From Planctomycetota bacterium (lineage in GTDB: Bacteria > Planctomycetota > Planctomycetia > Gemmatales > Gemmataceae): 12,788 nucleotides of DNA. The translations under genes were made by a program, and so were the position numbers. Each line of letters opens with the position of its first letter. The stretch's first letter is position 1. The DNA is taken from the NCBI GenBank assembly GCA_016200155.1, contig JACQFG010000068.1:1-12788 (forward strand). The letters are read 5' to 3'. Under the pieces are notes generated by a model. It ran no database searches. It was not told the DNA's origin and worked only from the letters and a program-made list of their open reading frames with translations. Positions 5,970 through 12,776 of the stretch are shown one piece after another.

Positions 5970-7559
5970 TCAATACGACCACGAGCGCGATTGCTCCATC
6001 TCCTCGGACAGTTGCTCGACGGCTTCCCGCGCGCGCAGGACGACGTCGGGATTGTCTACGTCGAGCAGGCGGTCGAGGTCGGGCCACAGCAGCGTCAGAC
6101 CTTCCGTCGCGATGAGATCAGCGGCGTCGGCGATCTGCCGGGGGTCGTCGGCGAGGAGGGCCTGGCGGAACCAGTGCAGGCAGCCGCGCTCGCCCAGCCG
6201 CGCCAAGGCTGCCCGTGCGGTTTGCCGAACTTCCGGGCTCGGGTCGCGCCGGCATTTCGCCAGGCAGGCATGCACTTCCTCCGTCAAGAGCGGCTCCCAC
6301 CAGCCCAGGCTGCTGACGGCCGCGCAGCGAACGAGCGGGTCCCAATCCCCGCACGCAAGCACCAGGAACCGCTCGGTCTCTTCACACGCGAAGCCGCGCA
6401 TCCCTTGCAGAATGTTTCGATAGGCGACTTCCACGGGCACCGATGACCGACGCGGCGGATACGCGCTCGGCCGGCTGCGTGCTCGCTTCTCCATCGCGAC
6501 GTGGTCACGGGCGTATTCGCGCAGCCAGAATCCCACCTGCGGATCGCGCGACCAGCGCAAGACGTCGATCATCAGCCCACGGTTTTCGCACTTCGCTTGC
6601 CCGACCAACGGCAACAACTCCGCGGCGGCCTCGACGCGCAGATCGCACAGCGCTCGCAGGATGTCCGCTTGCACGACGCCGTTCGCCAGGCCGACGCGGG
6701 CCAGCAAATGCGCCGGCGCTTCCTTCAGGTACTCGCGAAAGGCGCCTTCCAATGCGCCGATGCGCGAGAGCTGCCAGTCGAACGTCTCGTGCTCGGCCAT
6801 CTCCTCGCCGAGGAGCGCCTTCAGATGCGGGGCCCGGCGCAGGAACCGCAGCGTCTCGTGCATGATGCGCACGTGCAGCGGCGCCGCGTCCTCGGGGCGA
6901 TGGTCCCACATCGTCTCGACGATTTCGCCGAGCCGGGCTTCCACGATGAACTGCGGCGACACGCCATAGCGCAGGCCTTCCATCACGCGATGCAATAGCC
7001 GCAGCGCCGACCGGCCGAGCGGCGTGTCCGCGTCGCGCAGAAAGCCGGCAAACCCCAGAAACGCGACCGTCTCGGCCGCACAGTAGTGTCCCAGCGGCGA
7101 TTCGCAGGCGTCCTCGGAGCAGCGCAGCAGCAACGGCAGACTTTCATGGCGATTGAGAAAACGCAGGCTCGACGCCAGGTCGATCCAGTACCAGGCCCGC
7201 TCGATTCGATCGTCGCTGAGCTTGCGCTGGAGTTGCCGTTCGAGGATTCGCCCGGCGGCGTCAGTGCCGATCTCCGCGAGGGCCCGGACCTGATAGATGA
7301 AATGCAGCCCCGGCCGAACATTCGCCTCGACGGCGCGTTCCCCGCCGCGCTCGAAGAGGATGCGGAAGCGTCGCTTGACGGTCTCGACGGCCGCCTCGTT
7401 GAATTCGCCGGTCTGAAAGATTTCGAGATGCTGCCGCGAAACGTCGGAGAGCTGCTCCTGGGCGAACCGCCAGCGCTGCCAGCATCGGCCCAGCAGAAAG
7501 ACGGCGTACAGCAGCAGCGGCATCAAGGTCGCCGCGAATATCAGAACGACCGTCATCAT
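5970..7559 (-). CDS. membrane-anchored HEAT-repeat protein, function unknown
   Basis: A 529-residue protein. It begins with one hydrophobic segment (about residues 2-25), then a basic stretch (RCWQRWRF), so the large C-terminal part probably stays in the cytoplasm. That part is all helical and resembles HEAT-like repeats. The clearest is near the C-terminus, where FLVLACGDWDPLVRCAAVSS and the following PEVRQTARAALARLGERG show the D-P-x-V-R and A-x-x-A-L-x-x-L pattern. An NPDVVLRAREAV unit follows near the end. HEAT solenoids usually mediate protein binding; no enzymatic motif is seen. The start is ATG at 7559, because AAGGA (+ strand 7569-7573) lies nine bases upstream; a TTG at 7565 would be only three bases from it. 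That Shine-Dalgarno lies in a repeat arm. The gene follows proA by 50 bases. Confidence 0.85.
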   Translation of the reverse strand: MMTVVLIFAATLMPLLLYAVFLLGRCWQRWRFAQEQLSDVSRQHLEIFQTGEFNEAAVETVKRRFRILFERGGERAVEANVRPGLHFIYQVRALAEIGTDAAGRILERQLQRKLSDDRIERAWYWIDLASSLRFLNRHESLPLLLRCSEDACESPLGHYCAAETVAFLGFAGFLRDADTPLGRSALRLLHRVMEGLRYGVSPQFIVEARLGEIVETMWDHRPEDAAPLHVRIMHETLRFLRRAPHLKALLGEEMAEHETFDWQLSRIGALEGAFREYLKEAPAHLLARVGLANGVVQADILRALCDLRVEAAAELLPLVGQAKCENRGLMIDVLRWSRDPQVGFWLREYARDHVAMEKRARSRPSAYPPRRSSVPVEVAYRNILQGMRGFACEETERFLVLACGDWDPLVRCAAVSSLGWWEPLLTEEVHACLAKCRRDPSPEVRQTARAALARLGERGCLHWFRQALLADDPRQIADAADLIATEGLTLLWPDLDRLLDVDNPDVVLRAREAVEQLSEEMEQSRSWSY

Positions 7560-7568
7560 GAGCAATAT

Positions 7569-7593
7569 TCCTTCGCTTGCGCTTCGGGCTCTG
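7569..7593 (-). repeat. single repeat arm, family E copy 2, carrying a ribosome-binding site
   Basis: These 25 bases match the right arm at 5939-5963 at 22 positions, but no inverted partner is present nearby. Read on the - strand the arm ends in GCGAAGGA. This places AAGGA nine bases before the ATG of the HEAT gene, so the arm appears to supply its Shine-Dalgarno. Confidence 0.75.
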
Positions 7594-7609
7594 ATGGCCC
7601 ACGGTCATC

Positions 7610-8869
7610 CTACTCACGAATCTGTCCGTTGCCATGGACAACGTACTTGTAGGTGCACAATTCTTGCAGCCCGCACGGCCCGCGGGCGTGAAACTTGTCG
7701 GTGCTGATGCCGATCTCGGCGCCCAGACCGAACTCGAAGCCATCGTTGAAGCGCGTGCTGGCGTTGACCATCACGGCCGACGCATCGACCTCGGCAGTAA
7801 AACGACGCGCGGCCGCCTCGTCGTTCGTGACAATCGTCTCGGTGTGTTGCGATCCGAACCGCGTGATGTGCTCGATCGCCTCGTCGATATCTTTGACGAC
7901 CTTCACCGACAGGATCAGATCGAGAAACTCGGCGGCATGATCGGCATCCGTCGCGGGACTTGCCTGCGGCGCCAGCCGACACGTCGCCGGGCAGCCGCGC
8001 AGCTCGACGCCTTTCGCGATCAGGGCGGACGCCGCTTTCGGCAAAAACGCCGGCGCGACATCCGCATGGACGAGCAGACTTTCCGCCGCGTTGCAGACGC
8101 CGGGCCGCTGGCACTTCGCGTTGACGATGATGCGCTCGGCCATCGCCAGGTCGGCGGCGCGATCGACGTAGACGTGGCAGTTGCCCATGTAGTGCTTGAG
8201 CACCGGCATCGTCGCTTCGTCGGCGACGCGGCGGATCAAGCTCTCGCCGCCGCGCGGGATCGCCAGATCGATGTACTTGTCGAGCCGCAACAGCTGGCCG
8301 GCGACTTCCCGGTCCGGCGTGTTGACGAGCTGGACGGCATCGGCGGGCAGGTCGCAGGCGCGGAGCGAATCTTGCAGAATCGCGTGGAGGATGGTGTTGG
8401 ACGCAATCGCTTCCTTGCCGCCGCGCAGGATGATCGCGTTGCCGCTCTTGACGCACAGCCCGGCCGCGTCGATCGTGACGTTGGGCCGCGATTCGTAGAT
8501 GAAGAAGATGACGCCGAGCGGCACGCTGACCTTGTCGATCGTCAGGCCGTTGGGCCGAACGCGGTGATCAAGGATGCGTCCGACGGGATCAGGCAAATCG
8601 ACGATCGCGCGTAAACCGTCGGCAGCGGCGTGGATGCGTTCGGGAGTCAGACGCAGGCGATCGATATTGGCCGAAGTGAGACCGGCGCGCGTGGCAGCGT
8701 TCACGTCATTGGCATTGACAGCGAGGATTTCCGACGACCGGGCGACCAGCGCGTCGGCGGCGTCCAGGAGCCAGCGATTCTTGCGATCGCTGGTCATCGG
8801 CGCGAGCAGGCGCGATGCGGCGCGGGCACGGCGAGCCAGATCTTCGGCGTAGGTTGTCATCGGCGTCAT
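7610..8869 (-). CDS. proA: glutamate-5-semialdehyde dehydrogenase (gamma-glutamyl phosphate reductase)
   Basis: A 419-residue aldehyde-dehydrogenase-fold enzyme (E. coli ProA is 417). It reduces gamma-glutamyl phosphate with NADPH to glutamate-5-semialdehyde, the second step of proline synthesis in the cytoplasm. Visible signatures are FIYESRPNVTIDAA, the nucleotide-site region KSGNAIILRGGKEA, the catalytic cysteine C259 in QRPGVCNAAE, and the ProA pattern IEHITRFGSQHTETI. The C-terminus contains STRFNDGFEFGLGAEIGIST, also typical. The start at 8869 (MTPMTTYAEDLA) has a weak AGG upstream; 8860 is an alternative three residues shorter. An extension to 8935 would translate a palindromic repeat and is unlikely. 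No proB is in the window. Confidence 0.96.
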   Translation of the reverse strand: MTPMTTYAEDLARRARAASRLLAPMTSDRKNRWLLDAADALVARSSEILAVNANDVNAATRAGLTSANIDRLRLTPERIHAAADGLRAIVDLPDPVGRILDHRVRPNGLTIDKVSVPLGVIFFIYESRPNVTIDAAGLCVKSGNAIILRGGKEAIASNTILHAILQDSLRACDLPADAVQLVNTPDREVAGQLLRLDKYIDLAIPRGGESLIRRVADEATMPVLKHYMGNCHVYVDRAADLAMAERIIVNAKCQRPGVCNAAESLLVHADVAPAFLPKAASALIAKGVELRGCPATCRLAPQASPATDADHAAEFLDLILSVKVVKDIDEAIEHITRFGSQHTETIVTNDEAAARRFTAEVDASAVMVNASTRFNDGFEFGLGAEIGISTDKFHARGPCGLQELCTYKYVVHGNGQIRE

Positions 8870-8887
8870 TAATGCCTGACAAATACA

Positions 8888-8977
8888 TGGCAGAAAAATC
8901 TGGGGTGAAAAATGAGAATCCAACGCGAATGGCAACAGAACTCGGATTCCTATTTTTCACCCCAGATTTTTCTGCCA
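8888..8977. repeat. inverted repeat with 34-bp arms, family F
   Basis: The arm 8888-8921 starts TGGCAGAAAAATCTGGGGTG. It is inversely repeated at 8944-8977 with two mismatches, around a 22-base spacer. It is AT-richer than the genes around it and codes for nothing evident. It lies between folP and proA, 18 bases upstream of the proA start. No intrinsic terminator or -10 box stands out in the rest of this gap. Confidence 0.9.
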
Positions 8978-9023
8978 ATGCAAGTAGCGATTGAGGCCCT
9001 TTCTTATTGTAACCGAGACGAAT

Positions 9024-9863
9024 TCATCCGGCCCGAAGCACTTCCCACACGCGCACCAGATCGCAATGCGCGGCGACGTCGTGGACGCGCAGAATTTGTA
9101 CCGCGTTGTCAGCCAGCGCATACGCCGCTGCGGCCAGCGAACCGGCGAGGCGTTCCTCCACGGGCCGATCGAGCAGCTTGCCGAGGAAGCCTTTTCGCGA
9201 CACGCCCAGGCAAACCGGCCGGCCAAGCTGCTGGAACTTTGCCAGGTCGGCGAGGAGCTTGATGTTGTGCGCGCGCGTCTTGCCGAAGCCGATGCCGGGA
9301 TCGAGCACGATCGCCTCGCGCGCGATGCCGTGGGTCGTCAACGTTTGCAGACGCTCGGAAAAATACCGCGAAAGGTCGGCAATCACGTCGTCGTATTTCG
9401 GCGCAACCTGCATCGTCGCCGGACTGCCCTGCATGTGCATGACGACGACGCCGGCGCCAAAATCGCGGACCACGTCGGCCATGCGCGGATCGCCGGTCAG
9501 GCCGGTCACGTCGTTGATGATGTGCGCTCCCGCTTGCAAGCAGGCCGATGCGACGTCCGCCTTGGAGGTATCGATGGAGATCGGGACGCTGGTTTGCTTC
9601 GTCAGGGCCGTGACGACGGGGAGCACGCGGGCCAATTCGTCCGCCAGCGGCACGGGCTGGCTGCCGGGACGTGTCGATTCGCCGCCGATATCGAGCAGGT
9701 CCGCGCCTTGCCGCACCAGCTCCAGGGCGTGGGCGATGGCGGTATCAGTGTGCACGAACTGGCCGCCGTCGGAAAAGCTGTCCGGCGTCACGTTGACGAT
9801 GCCCATCACCAGGCATCGCGGACCCAATGGCAGCTCTCGGCCGCGCACGCGCCAGGTCTTCAT
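9024..9863 (-). CDS. folP: dihydropteroate synthase
   Basis: A 279-residue TIM-barrel enzyme that joins p-aminobenzoate to dihydropterin pyrophosphate to give dihydropteroate in folate synthesis; it is the sulfonamide target. All family signatures are present. MGIVNVTPDSFSDGG is at 20-34, GGESTRPG at 60-67, ISIDT at 95-99, INDVTG at 116-121 and MHMQGSP at 142-148. DPGIGFGKT is at 188-196, SRKGFLG at 222-228 and the terminal RVHDV at 259-263. The length is normal (E. coli 282). The ATG at 9863 has no clear Shine-Dalgarno, but it is the only Met giving a full N-terminus. It lies 58 bases after lptE on the same strand. folP beside proA and lptE implies no shared pathway. Confidence 0.97.
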   Translation of the reverse strand: MKTWRVRGRELPLGPRCLVMGIVNVTPDSFSDGGQFVHTDTAIAHALELVRQGADLLDIGGESTRPGSQPVPLADELARVLPVVTALTKQTSVPISIDTSKADVASACLQAGAHIINDVTGLTGDPRMADVVRDFGAGVVVMHMQGSPATMQVAPKYDDVIADLSRYFSERLQTLTTHGIAREAIVLDPGIGFGKTRAHNIKLLADLAKFQQLGRPVCLGVSRKGFLGKLLDRPVEERLAGSLAAAAYALADNAVQILRVHDVAAHCDLVRVWEVLRAG

Positions 9864-9885
9864 GCGGTTGCTTTACGAAAAACGA

Positions 9886-9917
9886 ATCTCACGCAAAGGC
9901 GCGGAGGCGCAAAGAAG
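9886..9917. repeat. probable lone half-repeat, family G
   Basis: The stretch beginning ATCTCACGCAAAGGCGCGG carries GCGCAAAG-type units twice. It resembles purine-rich repeats scattered between genes in many environmental bacteria (recollection, not a search). No inverted partner lies in the 58-base lptE-folP gap. With one copy in the window it cannot be proved a repeat. Confidence 0.45.
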
Positions 9918-9921
9918 AGTG

Positions 9922-10524
9922 TTATCGGCGGATCTCCATCATATTGACGATCTGCGCCGCCGCCCGCCGTGCCGCCTGCGCCTGGGCCGTCGCTTGCGAG
10001 CCGCCGATTTCCGGCACGTACGGGGCGCTCGGCGTCACCAGCAGCGGGATTGCGTTCGGCGCCGTCGCCTTCGGATCGCCCGGCAACGGCAGCTCGTTGG
10101 GATCGAAGCGCCGCGGATTGGACAGGATGTCGCCGACGTGGCCGGCCCGCAGATCGCGCCAGATCACTTCGACGTAGAATCCGAATTCGACGTCGCGCGC
10201 TTCGCCGTTCTGATTGATGAGGATGGTCGACTTGCGGTTCTGCACGACCTTCAGCACCAGCTCCGTGTCCGCACGGTTGCGGTCCGACGTCACCTTCGGC
10301 GCCCCGCTGCGACCGTTCAGTTCGGTGATGACCGCCTTGGTCAGCTCCAATTCGATGCCGCGCAGGTAGGTCGTGTTGAGTGCGGCCGGCACAAAGACGG
10401 TGCGGATTTCCGGGTCGAAGGGCGGCTTGGTGGTGTAGCCGAAGATCGTGAAGTGCCCGCCGCTCTCGCAGCCGGAGAGGCACGCCAGGCCAAAAGCAAC
10501 GGCGATGACGACGTGTCGCATCAT
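9922..10524 (-). CDS. lptE: LptE-family outer-membrane lipoprotein (LPS assembly)
   Basis: A 200-residue lipoprotein. The signal is MMRHVVIAVAFGLACLSGC with lipobox L-S-G-C, and lipidated C19. The body GYTTKPPFDPEIRTVFVPA, then YLRGIELELTKAVITELN, then SDRNRADTELVLKV follows the LptE pattern of a beta-strand, helix, and conserved RADTEL-like segment. EVIWRDLRAG follows. LptE plugs the LptD barrel that delivers lipopolysaccharide to the outer leaflet. The C-terminus adds an Ala/Gln-rich tail (QATAQAQAARRAAAQ). The start is at 10524 or, one codon later, 10521. Upstream sequence is repeat, with an 11-bp hairpin ending six bases before the ATG and no free Shine-Dalgarno. bamD lies upstream, which fits envelope assembly. 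Confidence 0.85.
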   Translation of the reverse strand: MMRHVVIAVAFGLACLSGCESGGHFTIFGYTTKPPFDPEIRTVFVPAALNTTYLRGIELELTKAVITELNGRSGAPKVTSDRNRADTELVLKVVQNRKSTILINQNGEARDVEFGFYVEVIWRDLRAGHVGDILSNPRRFDPNELPLPGDPKATAPNAIPLLVTPSAPYVPEIGGSQATAQAQAARRAAAQIVNMMEIRR

Positions 10525-10526
10525 GA

Positions 10527-10678
10527 ATCTCGTTCCCAGGCTCCGCCTGGGAACGCAAGATCGCGAGGCTCTGCCTCGCCGCATGGTCCCACGCGGAAAC
10601 CCTCATCCTCATCCGGCGATCAAACGCGAGGCAGAGCCTCGCAGTCGTGCGTTCCCAGGCAGAGCCTGGGAACGAGAT
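10527..10678. repeat. nested palindromic repeat filling the bamD-lptE gap, family H
   Basis: Arms 10527-10579 and 10626-10678 are inverse copies differing at about four of 53 positions, around a 46-base spacer. Each arm also contains two smaller palindromes. They are an 11-bp hairpin CGTTCCCAGGC/GCCTGGGAACG (10531-10555; 10650-10674) and a GCGAGGC/GCCTCGC hairpin (10563-10579; 10626-10642). The element stops three bases from the bamD stop codon and two bases from the lptE ATG. No protein is encoded. Confidence 0.93.
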
Positions 10679-10681
10679 AAC

Positions 10682-11926
10682 CTATCGATCCAGTGGCGGC
10701 AGCGTGCGCGGCGGCGCGATCGGTGTGCCCTGCTGCAGCATCGGCTGATTGGGAGTCGCCGGCCGCGTCGTCGGCTCCTGGGCCTGGTCCTCGCGCTCCA
10801 CCTTGCTGCGCAGCTCGCCCTTGCGCTGCTGCGCTTTCTCCGCGTACTGCGTGCCCGGATAACGCCGGATCACCAGCTCGTAGTAGAAGTACGCCGACCC
10901 CGGATGGCCCGTGCGCTGATAGAACTCGGCAATCTTGAAATCGCGATCCGCTTGCTGGATGTTCATCATCTTGAGCTGATCTTCGATCCACTTGCGGTCC
11001 TTCGACAGCTCCGGATAGGCGCCCTGCTTCTTCATCAAGAGGTCCTTCGACTCCTCGACGCCGCGCAGGTCATACACCGTGCCGCCCGTGGCGAGCTGCT
11101 TGCAGATGACCGATTGCTTGATCGCCTTGGCGGCATTCTCGCTGTTGGGATGCTGCTCGTGGAGCTGCGTGAAGTAATAATCGGCTTCCTTGTATTCCTT
11201 GCGGAAGAAGCTGATCGTGCCGAGCATCATGAGGGCTCGCTCCGCCATCGGACCGCGGGCGTCGTGTACGCGGATCGTGTTCAGGATCTGCTGCGCGTGT
11301 CCCTCGGCATCGAGCAGCGGCATGTCCTTGCTGAAGTTGACGTACATCGCCGGCGTCACGAACCAGCGTTCGCCTTGCAATTGCTTGTGGTACTCGTCCA
11401 TCTGCCGGCTCGTCGGCTTGAGCCAATGCTCGGCAATCTCGAACAATCCCTGGCACGAGGCCGTGGTGTATTGCGTGCTCGAGAACTGGACCAGCAGCTT
11501 CGTGTAGGTGTCGACGGCGGCGCGGTAGGTCTTCAGCTCGCGCTGGCATTCGGCTTCGTAGTAGAGCGCCGCCTCGCAGATCGGATCACCGCCGCGGCGA
11601 CGAATCTTTTCCTTCTTGTCCGACTTGCTGTCCGGCGCGAGGATGCCGATCTCCCACCAGTGCGGCTCGGCTTGCAGCTTCACCAGCTTGTTGAAGAGCG
11701 GCTCGGCCTGGGCGTATTTCTTTTCATCGAACAAGCGCTTGGCGGCATCGAACTCACGCTGCACCTCCGGATCGACCGGCACCGCGACAAAGCCGCGCCC
11801 GCCGACCAGCGTGATGCTGTCCTTCGGCCCTTCCGCCTTCGCCTCGGTCTTCTTCCACGGCGGCGTGAACCCCATCGAGGTGCAGCCGGTCATCACGCAC
11901 AGCAATACGGGAGTGCAAAGGGACAT
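10682..11926 (-). CDS. bamD: BamD-like outer-membrane assembly lipoprotein with TPR repeats
   Basis: A 414-residue lipoprotein whose C15 ends a short signal (VMTGC). TPR-like helices follow: EFDAAKRLFDEKKYAQAEPLFNK near the N-terminus, YRAAVDTYTKLLVQF, then RKEYKEADYYFTQLHEQHPN. Near the end, FYQRTGHPGSAYFYYELVIR leads into RYPGTQYAEKAQQR, a typical YfiO/BamD motif. A Pro/Gln-rich tail ends the protein. BamD works with BamA in inserting outer-membrane beta-barrels. At 414 residues it is much longer than E. coli BamD (about 245), so function by homology is probable, not certain. The start at 11926 has GAGG (+ strand 11934-11937) seven bases upstream. The signal lacks basic residues at its front. 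recO is upstream and lptE downstream, all in one direction. Confidence 0.8.
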   Translation of the reverse strand: MSLCTPVLLCVMTGCTSMGFTPPWKKTEAKAEGPKDSITLVGGRGFVAVPVDPEVQREFDAAKRLFDEKKYAQAEPLFNKLVKLQAEPHWWEIGILAPDSKSDKKEKIRRRGGDPICEAALYYEAECQRELKTYRAAVDTYTKLLVQFSSTQYTTASCQGLFEIAEHWLKPTSRQMDEYHKQLQGERWFVTPAMYVNFSKDMPLLDAEGHAQQILNTIRVHDARGPMAERALMMLGTISFFRKEYKEADYYFTQLHEQHPNSENAAKAIKQSVICKQLATGGTVYDLRGVEESKDLLMKKQGAYPELSKDRKWIEDQLKMMNIQQADRDFKIAEFYQRTGHPGSAYFYYELVIRRYPGTQYAEKAQQRKGELRSKVEREDQAQEPTTRPATPNQPMLQQGTPIAPPRTLPPLDR

Positions 11927-11944
11927 GAGCAGTCCTCGTTTACG

Positions 11945-11989
11945 TTTAGCGCTCGCGCGGCGCCATGCGAACGCTAAGCCGCAAGCGGC
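11945..11989 (-). repeat. palindromic repeat, family D copy 2 (one outer arm lost)
   Basis: These 45 bases match 5018-5062 except at three positions. The CGCTAAGCCGCAAGCGGC arm is intact at 11972-11989, but the opposite outer arm is replaced by unrelated sequence. It lies in the 100-base recO-bamD gap, 18 bases upstream of the bamD ATG. Read in frame with bamD it has no stop, so an upstream start would translate it. Confidence 0.85.
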
Positions 11990-12026
11990 AAATGACGTCG
12001 ATTTTTGGTTCGTCCTGGTCACGACC

Positions 12027-12767
12027 TTAACTCCCCAAATAAGGCAGCAGACGCGGCCGACGGCCCAGCACATAGGTGACGTAATGATCCAGAAGTTGGC
12101 GCACCTCGCTGCGGAGATGCGGGTCCTGGACCTCGCGCCATGATTCCCCGGGACTTCGCAACCGCTCGAGCGTCCGCCAGGTCGCTTCGCTCAGAGGCCG
12201 TTTTTCACGTTGCCTCGGCTGACACGCCTGACACAAGACGCCGCCTCCAGCCGCGCTGAAGGCCAACCCTTGACCGGACAGTGTGGCGCCGCAATCGGCG
12301 CAAAAATCAAGAGCGGGGCCATACCCCAGCTCGCGCAAAAGCACAAGCTCAAAATGCGCCAGGCACGGTCCGTTCACGACGCCCGGCTGCCCCAGGTTCC
12401 GCAGAGTGACGACCGCTTCCTCGAACAGGCTCGGATGCGGATCGTGATCCTGCGTCCAGTCCCCCAGCATCTCGGCCACATAGTAACCCGCATAAAGCGC
12501 GGTCAGATCGTGGCGCAGTTGCGGGAAGCGTTCTTGCACCTGCGCTTCGGTCAACAGGTCGAGACTGCCGGAGGTTTTGCGGATGAGGACGATACCGCAC
12601 ACGGTCAAAAGGTCAATGGCAACGTCGAAGTTGGACTTGAGCCGGCGTCCTCCCTTGGCGAGCGCGCGGACCTTGCCGAACTCCGGCGTCCACAGCGTGA
12701 CGATGCGGCTCGTCTCGCTGAAGTCGGTGCCGCGGATGACCAGGGCGGTGGCTTTGTCGAGGGACAT
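12027..12767 (-). CDS. recO: DNA repair protein RecO
   Basis: A 246-residue protein of normal RecO length. An N-terminal OB fold (about 1-80) begins MSLDKATALVIRGTDFSETS, typical of RecO. A helical domain follows, then a four-cysteine zinc site C156-x2-C159 and C179-x2-C182. RecO anneals single strands and, with RecR and RecF, loads RecA on SSB-coated gaps. The ATG at 12767 has only a weak GAAGAAAA upstream, but the N-terminus is complete. It is the first - strand gene visible; anything upstream lies outside the window. It is followed after 100 bases by bamD. Confidence 0.96.
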   Translation of the reverse strand: MSLDKATALVIRGTDFSETSRIVTLWTPEFGKVRALAKGGRRLKSNFDVAIDLLTVCGIVLIRKTSGSLDLLTEAQVQERFPQLRHDLTALYAGYYVAEMLGDWTQDHDPHPSLFEEAVVTLRNLGQPGVVNGPCLAHFELVLLRELGYGPALDFCADCGATLSGQGLAFSAAGGGVLCQACQPRQREKRPLSEATWRTLERLRSPGESWREVQDPHLRSEVRQLLDHYVTYVLGRRPRLLPYLGS

Positions 12768-12776
12768 GGTTTTCTT

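Noticed and set aside
10527..10678. Nested palindrome considered as an intact insertion sequence
   Set aside because: At about 150 bases it has no room for a transposase and shows no target-site duplication that I can see.
9106..10680. + strand frame of 524 codons across folP and lptE
   Set aside because: It spans two real genes on the other strand and a repeat, and its composition is Arg/Ser/Ala-rich without any motif.
10448..11977. + strand frame of 509 codons opposite bamD
   Set aside because: Leu/Arg-rich reverse-frame product that reads through two palindromic repeats; bamD is supported by a lipobox, a Shine-Dalgarno and TPR motifs.
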